From assembly GCF_035621455.1 (NCBI RefSeq), contig NZ_CP141823.1, positions 1,612,001-1,676,000 of the forward strand: a stretch of DNA of 64,000 nucleotides, read 5' to 3'. The DNA is from Vibrio natriegens NBRC 15636 = ATCC 14048 = DSM 759 (GTDB lineage: Bacteria > Pseudomonadota > Gammaproteobacteria > Enterobacterales > Vibrionaceae). A model generated the notes under the pieces. That model had not been told where the DNA came from and made no database searches. It was given only the letters and a program-made list of their open reading frames with translations. The translations under genes and the position numbers were made by a program. Below are positions 8,881 through 17,673 of the stretch, piece by piece; position 1 is the stretch's first letter; each line of letters opens with the position of its first letter.

Positions 8881-9597
8881 ATGAAGTCGATATCTAGAAC
8901 CAATTACATTTTGAATGTTGTTAACAAGTCCGGAAAGGCATTTGTGACGGATTTGGCTAATGACCTTGATGTTTCGGTTGAGACGATACGCAGAGACCTT
9001 AAAGTTCTGGATGAGAAAGGGGAGCTGATACGAGTTCATGGTGGAGCAATAGGTAAAAACTATAAAGATGAAGGAACGTCTTTCAACAACAGAGCGAATC
9101 GCAATGTTAACGACAAAATGGATTTAGTCGATCAAGTCATTTCCAATATTTACGAAGGTTCAGTTATTGGTTTAGATGCAAGTTCTTCTAGCTGGCTTGT
9201 CGCTCAAGCACTACCTAATATGAGATGTACAGTTGTCACCAACTCCATTAACAATATAAATGTGTTAAGTGGTAAAAATAATATCTCAATAATTAGTTTA
9301 GGTGGTTCTTTCTCTGAAAAGTACAAAGCGTTTTATGGGCTTATTGCGAGAAAAACCTTAGCTGAAATGTCACTTGATGTCAGTGTTATATCATGTGTTG
9401 GTTTCGATGAGTTATCCGGTGTGTGGGACTCTAATGAATACAACTATGAAATAAAGAAAATGTTCATCAATGTGTCAGAAAAAGTAATCCTATTAGCGGA
9501 TAAGAGCAAGTATAAGAAAAAAAGTCTATTAAAGGTCTGCAACTTCGATGAAATAGATATTGTAATATCGAATGCTGATGTTAATACACAGTTCTAA
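8881..9597 (+). CDS. DeoR-family transcriptional regulator of the fucose locus
   Basis: A 238-residue cytoplasmic regulator. The N-terminal DeoR helix-turn-helix is visible at about residues 20-57 (DLANDLDVSVETIRRDLKVL, then RVHGGA). The rest is the DeoR sugar-phosphate sensor domain with the family signature VIGLDASSSSWLVAQAL and, near the end, ILLADKSKYKKKSL. Position directly before the fuc genes suggests it responds to a fucose intermediate such as L-fuculose-1-phosphate, as FucR does in E. coli. Codon use is noticeably more AT-rich than fucI to fucO, so the regulator may have a different history from the enzymes. The symbol fucR is likely but not proven. Confidence 0.85.
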   Translation: MKSISRTNYILNVVNKSGKAFVTDLANDLDVSVETIRRDLKVLDEKGELIRVHGGAIGKNYKDEGTSFNNRANRNVNDKMDLVDQVISNIYEGSVIGLDASSSSWLVAQALPNMRCTVVTNSINNINVLSGKNNISIISLGGSFSEKYKAFYGLIARKTLAEMSLDVSVISCVGFDELSGVWDSNEYNYEIKKMFINVSEKVILLADKSKYKKKSLLKVCNFDEIDIVISNADVNTQF

Positions 9598-9666
9598 TTA
9601 ATTTTACATAATGTAAAAGCTGTTCCTGTTTCTCGGGAGGGATAGTGACACTTGAAGAAAGTTAAA

Positions 9667-9850
9667 ATGACGGACGTTTTATCATCCACTAATCCAATAA
9701 AGTCTAAAAAATATACAAACCAAGTAATAACTAAATCTATATAAATCGAAGGATATTAAGACTGCGTTCATTATCCCGTTAATTGGCTTTGTCTACTTAG
9801 TCTTATTTGGCCTTAAAGGCTACCAAATTCAAAAAATAATCTCTCGTTAG
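9667..9850 (+). pseudogene. fucP: Remnant of an L-fucose permease (fucP-like), internal deletion
   Basis: The 273 bp between the regulator and fucI lacks an intact gene, but the end of one is readable. In the frame ending at TAG 9848-9850 the translation is KDIKTAFIIPLIGFVYLVLF followed by GLKGYQIQKIISR, which matches the last membrane helix and tail of the FucP/GluP branch of the major facilitator family (E. coli FucP has a similar TAELIPALCF segment near its end). A short frame from ATG 9667 (MTDVLSSTNPIKSK, then stop) could be the original N-terminus, now in a different frame. About 380 central codons would be missing. The tail match is good; the N-terminal assignment is tentative. Confidence 0.6.
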
Positions 9851-9870
9851 TGTGAAATAGAGAATCGAAA

Positions 9871-11619
9871 ATGAAAAACTTAGTAAAAATCGGTATTCGT
9901 CCAACAATCGATGGTCGTCGTCTTGGGGTTCGTGAGTCTCTTGAAGATCAAACAATGAACATGGCTAACAACTTAGCCAAGTTTATTACTGAAAATGTAC
10001 GTCACGTTAGCGGTGAAGCGGTTGAATGTGTTATTGCAGATACGACCATTGGCGGTGTAGCCGAAGCATCAGCTTGTGCAGAAAAATTTAAGCGTGAGAA
10101 CGTTGGCGTATCTATTACCGTTACCCCTTGCTGGTGTTACGGCACTCAAACGCTGGATATGGATCCACATCTGCCAAAAGCGATATGGGGCTTCAACGGT
10201 ACCGAACGTCCTGGGGCTGTATATCTAGCCGCAGCAATGGCTGGTCACTCTCAACTTGGTTTACCCGCGTTTTCTATCTATGGCGAAGAAGTTCAAGATA
10301 AAGATGACACGTCTATTCCTAGCGATGTTCAGGATAAGATCCTTCGTTTCTGCCGCGCAGGTTTAACGGTCGCTTCTATTCGCGGTAAATCCTACTTATC
10401 TATGGGCTCAGTCTCAATGGGGATTGCGGGCTCTATCGTAGACCAACCGTTCTTCCAACATTACTTAGGCATGCGCAACGAGTATGTTGATATGACTGAA
10501 ATTAAACGTCGTCTCGACCGCGAAATCTTCGATAAAGAAGAGTTTGAACTGGCGTTGTCGTGGACAAAAGAACATTGCAAAGAAGGTAAAGATTACAACC
10601 GAGTTCCAATGACCGAAGAGCGTAAAACCGAAGATTGGGAAACCGTGGTTAAGATGACGATGATCATGCGCGATCTGATGATTGGTAACCCGAAACTCGC
10701 AGAAATGGGTTATGCGGAAGAGGCGATGGGACACAACGCTGTTGCAGGCGGCTTCCAGGGTCAACGCCATTGGACAGATCACTTACCAAACGGTGACTTT
10801 AGTGAAGCGGTCCTCAACTCGTCATTTGACTGGAACGGCATCCGTGAACCTTTTGCTATTGCGACAGAAAACGACTGCTTGAACGGCGTAAATATGCTGT
10901 TCGGAAAAATGCTGACAGGCCAAGCGCAAGTATTTTGCGACGTGCGCACTTACTGGTCACAGGATTCAGTAGAGCGCGTTAGTGGTTACCGCCCTGAGTC
11001 TGGATTGATTCACCTTATTAACTCAGGTTCAGCGGCTCTGGATGGCTGTGGGGAAGCTCGTGATGAGCAAAGTCAACCTGTATTTAAATCGCATTGGAAT
11101 ATGAATGCACAAGATGCAGAAGCGTGTCTGGCTGCGACCCAGTGGCCACCTGCCGATGTTGAATATTTCCGTGGCGGTGGTTTCTCATCGAACTTCCTGA
11201 CTCATGGTGGTATGCCATTTACGATGCATCGTATCAACATCATTAAGGGCATTGGCCCAGTACTGCAAATCGCAGAAGGTCATTCGGTGACGCTACCTGC
11301 CGAGGTGCATGAAACGCTTAATGAGCGCACAAACCCAACATGGCCAACCACTTGGTTTGCTCCACGCCTGACCGGTGAAGGCGCGTTTAAAGATGTGTAT
11401 TCAGTCATGGCGAACTGGGGTGCGAACCACTGTGTTATCTCTTACGGTCACGTTGGCGCTGACTTGATCACACTTGCTTCTATGTTGCGTATTCCAGTGT
11501 CAATGCACAACGTTGACGAGCAAGACATTTTCCGCCCTCACACATGGACGGCATTTGGTCAGGACAAAGAAGGTCAAGACTACCGTGCTTGCGAAAACTT
11601 TGGTCCTTTATACAAGTAA
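9871..11619 (+). CDS. fucI: L-fucose isomerase
   Basis: Converts L-fucose to L-fuculose in the cytoplasm, the first step of fucose breakdown; Mn2+-dependent. 582 residues, close to the 591 of E. coli FucI. The protein opens with IGIRPTIDGRRLGVRESLE, typical of the family. Active-site segments are visible: the Asp in VFCDVRTYWSQDSVERVSG and the His in SYGHVGADLITLASMLRIP near the C-terminus. The frame is intact, in contrast to its damaged neighbours fucP, fucU and fucO. It is followed after 41 bp by fucK with a hairpin between. Confidence 0.96.
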   Translation: MKNLVKIGIRPTIDGRRLGVRESLEDQTMNMANNLAKFITENVRHVSGEAVECVIADTTIGGVAEASACAEKFKRENVGVSITVTPCWCYGTQTLDMDPHLPKAIWGFNGTERPGAVYLAAAMAGHSQLGLPAFSIYGEEVQDKDDTSIPSDVQDKILRFCRAGLTVASIRGKSYLSMGSVSMGIAGSIVDQPFFQHYLGMRNEYVDMTEIKRRLDREIFDKEEFELALSWTKEHCKEGKDYNRVPMTEERKTEDWETVVKMTMIMRDLMIGNPKLAEMGYAEEAMGHNAVAGGFQGQRHWTDHLPNGDFSEAVLNSSFDWNGIREPFAIATENDCLNGVNMLFGKMLTGQAQVFCDVRTYWSQDSVERVSGYRPESGLIHLINSGSAALDGCGEARDEQSQPVFKSHWNMNAQDAEACLAATQWPPADVEYFRGGGFSSNFLTHGGMPFTMHRINIIKGIGPVLQIAEGHSVTLPAEVHETLNERTNPTWPTTWFAPRLTGEGAFKDVYSVMANWGANHCVISYGHVGADLITLASMLRIPVSMHNVDEQDIFRPHTWTAFGQDKEGQDYRACENFGPLYK

Positions 11620-11626
11620 TCTTCTC

Positions 11627-11646
11627 GGGCGGGGTGATTCCCGCCC
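11627..11646 (+). promoter_or_regulatory. Intercistronic GC hairpin between fucI and fucK
   Basis: GGGCGGG (11627-11633), six-base loop, CCCGCCC (11640-11646): a perfect 7 bp GC stem with no T run after it, directly before the fucK ribosome site AGGAG (11651). It is more likely to stabilise the upstream mRNA end or set relative expression than to terminate. Confidence 0.6.
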
Positions 11647-11660
11647 CTTCAGGAGCCCCC

Positions 11661-13115
11661 ATGTCTGTAGTGATTGTTTTAGATTGCGGTGCGACCAACT
11701 TGCGTGCCATTGCAATTGACCAAGAAGGCGCCATCGTCGCGTCTCATTTCATAAAAAACTCGACCAAATGTGATGCGCTAAACCCAAGTTATCACCTGTG
11801 GGATTTCGAAGACATCTGGCAAAAGCTCCTTGAGTGTGGTCGGCATGTCGTGGCTCAAGTCGGAGCGAAAAATGTTCTGGCTGTGACCGTAACAACATTT
11901 GGTGTTGATGGTGCTCCGTTTGATAGTGATGGAAATCAGATTTACCCAATTATCTCTTGGAAGTGCCCGAGAACCATACCCGTAATGAAAGCGGTAGAAG
12001 ATGAGGTTGATCGTCTGGAACTCTACCGAAGCAACGGCATTGGAGACTACAGTTTTAATACGCTTTACAAATTGCGTTGGCTTAAAGAAAACGAGCCTGA
12101 AGTGTACGCAAAGATGGATAAATTTGTCTTCATTTCATCGATGATCACTCACAGGTTGACTGGCGAAATGACCACCGATTACACAATGGCTGGCACATCC
12201 ATGCTGACCAGTGTGGAAACCTGTAGCTGGAATGCTAAAGCGCTAAATTACCTAGGATTGACATCGGATCATTTCCCAAGGCTCGTGATGGCCGGTGAAA
12301 AGGTGGGATATGTTTCAGAACACATCGCCAAACAATTGGGGCTTGTTAGTGGGACACCCGTGATTTCCGCAGGTCACGACACTCAGTTTGCTTTAGTGGG
12401 CTCGGGAGCGAAAGAAAACCAAGCGTTTTTGAGCTCAGGCACCTGGGAAATCTTAATGGCGCGCAGCCTGCGTCCCGCACTCAATCAACAAGCGTTGGAT
12501 AATGGGGTGACCGTAGAGCTTGACGCATTAAAGGGTTTGTACAATCCAGCAATACAGTGGCTCTCTAGCGCCGTCGTTGAATGGGTTGTGACGCAATTTT
12601 ACAGTGCAGAAAAACACTCAAACGATTTGTACACCACCATGGTTAATGAAGCTGAAGCCGCCGAGCCAGGTGCTGGTGGTGTGGTGTTTAAACCAACTTT
12701 ATCGGTTGATGAAAGTGGTATTGGTCAAGGATCAATAGAAGGCCTTTCTATTCATACTTCGCGTGGCCAAATTGCCCGAGCGGTATTTGAAGGATTAAGC
12801 CAACAGCTGAAACAACGTTTTCTTTACCTGAATCAATTATGCCAATTGAGCGACGAGCCAATCGTTGTCGTGGGTGGTGGCACCAAAAATCCGCTTTGGA
12901 ATCAGCTTCGTGCAAATGCGTTACAGCGACCACTTCATATCGTAGAGCAGGCCGAAGCGACGGTAATTGGAGCAGCGATGTTCGCATTTTATGGCGTGGG
13001 CTTTTACCGCTCTGTCGATGAATCTCAACACAATATGCGTCCTAAATTGCGTGTGATCTATCCAGAAGCAACGGCAGTCTTAAATCAAATAAAACGGGAG
13101 CACAGCCATGCTTAG
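11661..13115 (+). CDS. fucK: L-fuculokinase
   Basis: Phosphorylates L-fuculose to L-fuculose-1-phosphate using ATP. 484 residues from the ATG at 11661, which follows AGGAGCCCCC; longer in-frame starts inside fucI are not credible. FGGY/FucK features are visible: the N-terminal phosphate-binding segment VLDCGATNLRAIAID, the middle GTPVISAGHDTQFALVGSG region with its catalytic Asp, and the C-terminal VVVGGGTKNPLWNQLRANAL nucleotide-binding motif. The stop overlaps the first codons of the fucU remnant (ATGCTTAG), the usual coupling of fucK and fucU. Confidence 0.95.
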   Translation: MSVVIVLDCGATNLRAIAIDQEGAIVASHFIKNSTKCDALNPSYHLWDFEDIWQKLLECGRHVVAQVGAKNVLAVTVTTFGVDGAPFDSDGNQIYPIISWKCPRTIPVMKAVEDEVDRLELYRSNGIGDYSFNTLYKLRWLKENEPEVYAKMDKFVFISSMITHRLTGEMTTDYTMAGTSMLTSVETCSWNAKALNYLGLTSDHFPRLVMAGEKVGYVSEHIAKQLGLVSGTPVISAGHDTQFALVGSGAKENQAFLSSGTWEILMARSLRPALNQQALDNGVTVELDALKGLYNPAIQWLSSAVVEWVVTQFYSAEKHSNDLYTTMVNEAEAAEPGAGGVVFKPTLSVDESGIGQGSIEGLSIHTSRGQIARAVFEGLSQQLKQRFLYLNQLCQLSDEPIVVVGGGTKNPLWNQLRANALQRPLHIVEQAEATVIGAAMFAFYGVGFYRSVDESQHNMRPKLRVIYPEATAVLNQIKREHSHA

Positions 13116-13184
13116 AGGTAGTCATCCTGCACTTTCGCCAACGCAACCGGCGACACTCTCATAAAAGGCTTATCCAGCATTTAA
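13108..13184 (+). pseudogene. fucU: Remnant of L-fucose mutarotase (fucU)
   Basis: The ATG at 13108 overlaps the fucK stop and is preceded by GGGAG. It opens an 18-codon frame, MLRGSHPALSPTQPATLS, whose first twelve residues match the FucU N-terminus (E. coli FucU starts MLKTISPLISPELL). The match then ends. In another frame DTLIKGLSSI ends at TAA 13182-13184 and may be the original C-terminus, though that is weak. About 120 central codons of the roughly 140-codon gene would be missing. FucU speeds interconversion of fucose anomers and is helpful rather than essential. Confidence 0.5.
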
Positions 13185-13201
13185 ATTTAAGGATTAACAA
13201 A

Positions 13202-13849
13202 ATGAACAGAATAGAGCTTTCGCAACACATTATCGATACTTGTATCGAAATGACCCGTTTAGGTCTAAACCAAGGTACCGCAGGTAACGTCAGTGTCCGC
13301 TTTGATAACGGCATGTTAATCACCCCAACGGGCATTCCTTACGAACAACTGACGCCTGAGCAAATTGTCTATGTTGCGGAAGATGGCACCTTTGAAGAGG
13401 GTAAACTTCCTTCTTCTGAATGGTTGTTCCACCTAACTTGCTATCAACATCGCCCAGATATAAATGCCGTGGTCCATAACCACGCGATCAATTCTGCAAC
13501 GGTCTCTATCTTGAATAAACCAATCCCTGCTATTCACTACATGATCGCAGCATCGGGAACGACTGAAATTCCTTGTGTACCTTACGCGACATTTGGCAGT
13601 CCTCAGTTAGCGAAGTACGTGGAAGAAGGCATCTCAAAAAGCAAAGCAATCTTGCTTCAACACCATGGCTTGATCGCAGGGGAAGTGAACTTAGACAAAG
13701 CGCTTTGGTTAGCGCATGAAGTCGAAGTATTGGCAGAGCTTTACCTTAAAGCTCTCGCGGTTAACCCAGAAGTACCAACGCTGGATAATGAGTCTATGCA
13801 GGTGGTGCTGGAAAAATTCAAGTCATATGGCTTACGAGTTGAGAAGTAA
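13202..13849 (+). CDS. fucA: L-fuculose-1-phosphate aldolase
   Basis: Zinc class II aldolase that splits L-fuculose-1-phosphate into dihydroxyacetone phosphate and L-lactaldehyde. 215 residues, exactly the usual length. Visible features: the phosphate-binding NQGTAGNVSVR (about 24-34), the catalytic Glu in LPSSEWLFH, the zinc ligands in AVVHNHAINSA and the third His in ILLQHHGLIAGE. Ribosome site AAGGA lies just before the ATG. fucO follows after 15 bp. Confidence 0.96.
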   Translation: MNRIELSQHIIDTCIEMTRLGLNQGTAGNVSVRFDNGMLITPTGIPYEQLTPEQIVYVAEDGTFEEGKLPSSEWLFHLTCYQHRPDINAVVHNHAINSATVSILNKPIPAIHYMIAASGTTEIPCVPYATFGSPQLAKYVEEGISKSKAILLQHHGLIAGEVNLDKALWLAHEVEVLAELYLKALAVNPEVPTLDNESMQVVLEKFKSYGLRVEK

Positions 13850-13864
13850 TAAGGAGTAAATAAA

Positions 13865-14989
13865 ATGGCCTTTGCATTAAACCTACCAAAACTGAGTTAC
13901 GCAGGCGTCGGCGCCGTTGATGACGCGATTTCTACGTTGAGCCAGCAGCCCATTCAGCGAGCATTGATCGTGACCGATGCAAATCTTGTGGAACTGGGAA
14001 TCTTAGATCATCTGATTGCTCTGTTAGATAAAGCTGCAATCGACTATGTGTTGTTTGACCGTGTGACACCTAACCCGACGGCATCACTTGTGCGTGAAGG
14101 TTTGGAAACGTATGTCGATACTGGGTGTGATTGCTTTATCGCGGTTGGTGGTGGTAGCCCGGTAGACTGTGCGAAAGCCATTCGTATTGTGGCATCTAAC
14201 GTTGGCGATATCGTCGATTTTGACGGTATCGGCAAGGTAAAGTGTGAGGGCGATTTCTTCATTGCGATTAATACGACGGCGGGCACTGCAGCGGAAATGA
14301 CATCAAACTCAGTCATTACTGATGAAGAAAGACAAGTGAAGATGGTCATTATTGACTCTAAGCAAATTCCTGATATCGCGGTGAATGATCCTACTTTGAT
14401 GATTAATTTACCTAGTCATGTCACGGCAGCTACGGGTATGGACGCACTAACTCATGCGGTCGAAGCATACGTGACTCCAGGCGCTCACACCCTCACCAAA
14501 CCAACGGCGTTAGAGGCGATTCGCCTCATTACCCAGTGGCTACCCGTAGCGGTTGAAGATGGTCAAAACATCAAAGCGCGTGAAGAATTGGCTAACGCAC
14601 AGTTTTTAGCGGGAATGGCGTTCAATAGTGCCGGTTTAGGCTTAGTACATGCAATGGCTCATCAGCCGGGTGCGACACATAATCTACCTCACGGTGTGTG
14701 CAACGCGATTTTGCTACCAGAAGTATGTGCGTTTAACGCAGAAGAGCATCCTGAGAGATTCCGTGATATTGCACAGGTAATGGGTGGGAAGACAGAAGGT
14801 TTAAACGATAAAGAAGCAGCAGAATTAGCCGTTGATTTAATTCGCCAATTATCTAAGCGCGTTGACATCCCAGAAGGATTTAAAACCTTAGGTATTAGCC
14901 ACGATGACTGCAAAAACTGGATAGACAAAGTATTGGCTGATCCATGCTTAGGCGGTAACCCTCGTCAACCAACGCCAAAAGAAATATAG
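13865..14989 (+). CDS. fucO: L-lactaldehyde reductase (1,2-propanediol oxidoreductase), C-terminally shortened
   Basis: Iron-dependent alcohol dehydrogenase (group III) reducing L-lactaldehyde to propanediol with NADH. 374 residues; E. coli FucO has about 382. The NAD segment AVGGGSPVDCAKAI, the metal-binding GMDALTHAVEAY and HAMAHQPGATHNLPHG are intact. The end is odd: the frame stops at TAG 14987-14989 after TPKEI, and reading through gives ALYIACI before TAA 15011-15013. Family members end in a similar I-x-ALY-type tail, so the TAG probably arose by a point mutation and removes about eight residues. The enzyme may still work. Confidence 0.92.
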   Translation: MAFALNLPKLSYAGVGAVDDAISTLSQQPIQRALIVTDANLVELGILDHLIALLDKAAIDYVLFDRVTPNPTASLVREGLETYVDTGCDCFIAVGGGSPVDCAKAIRIVASNVGDIVDFDGIGKVKCEGDFFIAINTTAGTAAEMTSNSVITDEERQVKMVIIDSKQIPDIAVNDPTLMINLPSHVTAATGMDALTHAVEAYVTPGAHTLTKPTALEAIRLITQWLPVAVEDGQNIKAREELANAQFLAGMAFNSAGLGLVHAMAHQPGATHNLPHGVCNAILLPEVCAFNAEEHPERFRDIAQVMGGKTEGLNDKEAAELAVDLIRQLSKRVDIPEGFKTLGISHDDCKNWIDKVLADPCLGGNPRQPTPKEI

Positions 14990-15672
14990 GCGTTATATAT
15001 CGCATGTATCTAATGGCTCTTTGAGTTGAACCGACTTATTAGTAAGCTTTATGTATGGCAGGCAATGTTGAAGCCTTCTTCAAACACTGTCTGTCTTTTT
15101 CTTCACTTATATGATTTGGTTAGTTCCTCTTTGGTCCATTTTTTTATGCGGCCTTGTATACGCTCACTCAACCCTACTAACGACGCTAACGCTCATACCA
15201 GTAATGTTTGTGTCTGCTTTTTGAGCAAGATGTTAAGCAGTTGGCCTTCACGCTTCGATTTAACTTAACGCTAGAGCTAGTGCGCTCTAATAAATGCGAG
15301 CTATTATTATCGTTAGAGCGCATTTCGCTGGGCGTTTTGTGTAAAATATGGGCTGATAAACAGCGATAGAGTGATTTGGGGTTGGTGAAGAACTCATCAA
15401 TTTTCATGGCGCGCTTTTGCGGGAAATGGTGGGCTGGTGGTATTTTATGCGGAAAATGCCATTATTGAGAATAAATTGTGATGTAATTCAATTTTTTCTG
15501 GCTTTTTTTATGCATTTAAGGAATAATCCGCCTCCCTTAGTCGTCCCTAATGGCTTATCGCGGTTGTGTACTGTGCTAATTCCTATCTGAATGGATTTAG
15601 TATCTGGATAATTCAGTATCGAATTGGAAGAGCATATGGGACTGTTTTTTTGTTTAATTAAGTAGGATCCCA
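14990..15672. other. Long intergenic region between fucO and deaD
   Basis: 683 bp with no credible gene; short open frames on both strands lack ribosome sites and family features. The first 24 bases read as a continuation of fucO after its TAG. A perfect 10 bp inverted repeat lies at 15281-15322 (separate entry). The right half probably holds the deaD promoter and a long 5' leader, as is usual for cold-regulated DEAD-box helicase genes. Confidence 0.5.
15281..15322. repeat. 10 bp inverted repeat upstream of deaD
   Basis: TGCGCTCTAA (15281-15290) and TTAGAGCGCA (15313-15322) are perfect complements around a 22-base loop. A related CTAGAGC string sits just upstream at 15271. No T run follows immediately. 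It could be an RNA hairpin or a protein site; its role is unknown. Confidence 0.5.
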
Positions 15673-17592
15673 ATGCAAGATTCTGTTATTCAATTCAGTG
15701 ATTTATCTCTGAATGATTCTATCCTTTCTGCTCTAGACGGAATGGGTTTCGTGTCACCAACTCCAATTCAGGCTGCGGCAATCCCACACCTGTTGGAAGG
15801 TGTTGACGCGCTGGGCAAGGCACAAACGGGTACAGGTAAAACGGCAGCATTCTCTCTGCCTCTTCTCAACAAACTAGATCTAAACCAACGTAAACCACAA
15901 GCAATCGTACTTGCTCCGACTCGTGAGCTAGCGATTCAGGTTGCAGCGGAAATGAAAAACCTTGGTAAAAACATCAAGGGCTTGAAAGTTCTAGAAATCT
16001 ACGGTGGTGCTTCTATCGTTGATCAAATGCGTGCACTTAAGAATGGTGCGCACGTTGTTGTTGGTACTCCTGGCCGTGTTCAAGACCTGATCAACCGTGA
16101 ACGTCTACATCTAGACGAAGTTAATACTTTCGTACTTGATGAAGCGGACGAAATGCTAAACATGGGTTTCGTGGACGACGTAACTGCAATCATGGAGCAC
16201 GCTCCTGAATCAGCACAACGCGTTCTGTTCTCTGCGACTATGCCTCCAATGCTGAAAAAGATTGTTGAGCGCTTCCTTCGTGACCCTGTAACGGTAGACG
16301 TTGCTGGTAAGAACCACACTGTAGACAAAGTTCAACAGCAGTTCTGGGTAGTGAAGGGTGTAGAGAAAGATGAAGCGATGTCTCGTCTTCTTGAAACTGA
16401 AGAAACGGATGCGTCAATCGTATTCGTACGTACTCGTCAAGATACTGAGCGTCTAGCTGACTGGCTTTCAGCTCGTGGCTTTAAAGCTGCAGCACTACAC
16501 GGTGATATCCCTCAGTCTCTACGTGAGCGTACTGTTGATCACATCAAACAGGGTGTTATCGATATCCTTGTAGCGACTGACGTTGTTGCACGTGGTCTTG
16601 ACGTTCCACGTATTACTCACGTATTTAACTACGACATCCCATTCGATGTAGAGTCATACATTCACCGTATCGGTCGTACAGGCCGTGCTGGACGTAAAGG
16701 TAAAGCGATCCTTCTTGTTCGCACTAACCAAATCCGCATGCTTCGTACTATCGAGCGTGTAACTAAGTCATCAATGGAAGAAATTCAACTTCCTCTACGT
16801 GACCAAGTTGCTGAAGCTCGTCTAGCTCAGCTAGGTGCAGAACTAGAAGCTGAGAAAGAGCACAAATCACTAGATAAGTTTGCTGAGTTGGTTGAGAAAC
16901 TACAAACTTCTCTAGAAATCGACCCAGCAATGCTTGCTGCGATGCTTCTTAAGCGTCAACAAGGCAAACGCCCACTGTTCTACATCGGTGAAGACCCAAT
17001 GGTAGAAGCAATTGAGCGTGATAAGCAGCGTCGTAAAGAGCGCCGTGAAGGTGGTCGTGATGGTGGTCGTGAAGGTGGCCGCAGCTTCAACAACCAAGAT
17101 TGGGATACTTACCAGCTACAAGTTGGCCGTGAGCAAGGTGTTCAAGTTAAAGACATCGTTGGTGCTCTGGCAAATGAACTTGGTCTAGGTAAAGGTTCTA
17201 TCGGTGCTATCAAGCTAGCGCAAGGTCATACTTTCGTTCAGCTACCAAAAGCAATGACTTCTGAAGCCGCGAACAAGTTGAGCAAACTACGTATCCGTCA
17301 ACAAGATGTTGGTGCGGTAGTATGTGACTTCGATGATTTCCGCGAGTCTCGTGGTGGTCGTCGTGACGGCGGACGTCGTGATGGTGGTGGTTACCGTGGT
17401 AACCGTGATGGTGGTGCTCGTCGCGAAGGTGGCCGTCGTGAAGGTGGTTTCCGTGGCAACCGCGAAGGTAGCCGTGATGGTAACCGCGAAGGTGCTGAGC
17501 GTCGTTTCGACCGTAACCGTGGTGGTGATCACCGTGGTAACTACCGTGGTGAACGTGGTCACGGCCGTGGCCGTCGCACTCCGGAAGCATAA
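15673..17592 (+). CDS. deaD: ATP-dependent DEAD-box RNA helicase DeaD (CsdA)
   Basis: RNA helicase that helps ribosome assembly and mRNA decay, especially in the cold. 639 residues. Visible motifs: Q motif near 28-33 (SPTPIQ), Walker A AQTGTGKTAA (50-59), APTRELA, LDEADEML, FSATMPP and HRIGRTGRAGR. After the core comes the DbpA-like RNA-binding domain (about 485-560) and an Arg/Gly-rich tail with repeated RRDGG and RREGG units. The tail is encoded by near-repeats of GGTGGTCGTCGTGA, which explains the long open frames on the opposite strand there. Codon choice looks highly optimised, suggesting strong expression. A strong shared terminator follows. Confidence 0.97.
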   Translation: MQDSVIQFSDLSLNDSILSALDGMGFVSPTPIQAAAIPHLLEGVDALGKAQTGTGKTAAFSLPLLNKLDLNQRKPQAIVLAPTRELAIQVAAEMKNLGKNIKGLKVLEIYGGASIVDQMRALKNGAHVVVGTPGRVQDLINRERLHLDEVNTFVLDEADEMLNMGFVDDVTAIMEHAPESAQRVLFSATMPPMLKKIVERFLRDPVTVDVAGKNHTVDKVQQQFWVVKGVEKDEAMSRLLETEETDASIVFVRTRQDTERLADWLSARGFKAAALHGDIPQSLRERTVDHIKQGVIDILVATDVVARGLDVPRITHVFNYDIPFDVESYIHRIGRTGRAGRKGKAILLVRTNQIRMLRTIERVTKSSMEEIQLPLRDQVAEARLAQLGAELEAEKEHKSLDKFAELVEKLQTSLEIDPAMLAAMLLKRQQGKRPLFYIGEDPMVEAIERDKQRRKERREGGRDGGREGGRSFNNQDWDTYQLQVGREQGVQVKDIVGALANELGLGKGSIGAIKLAQGHTFVQLPKAMTSEAANKLSKLRIRQQDVGAVVCDFDDFRESRGGRRDGGRRDGGGYRGNRDGGARREGGRREGGFRGNREGSRDGNREGAERRFDRNRGGDHRGNYRGERGHGRGRRTPEA

Positions 17593-17643
17593 TCGAGCCA
17601 GGTTAATTAAATAACCTGAGTTAGAAAAAGCTGATTTCAAAAA

Positions 17644-17673
17644 CCGAGCATGGTTAACATGCTCGGTTTTTTT
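17644..17673. terminator. Bidirectional terminator between deaD and the GGDEF-EAL gene
   Basis: CCGAGCATG (17644-17652), five-base loop, CATGCTCGG (17658-17666), then seven T's; five A's precede the left arm so it also works on the minus strand. The two genes converge here. Confidence 0.93.

Noticed and set aside
15281..15322. Inverted repeat considered as an integron attC site
   Set aside because: The conserved attC core ends and the Vibrio repeat sequence are missing, and there is no cassette array.
17210..17640. Long open frames opposite the end of deaD, His-rich or Thr-rich
   Set aside because: They are by-products of the repetitive Arg/Gly-coding tail of deaD read in other frames.
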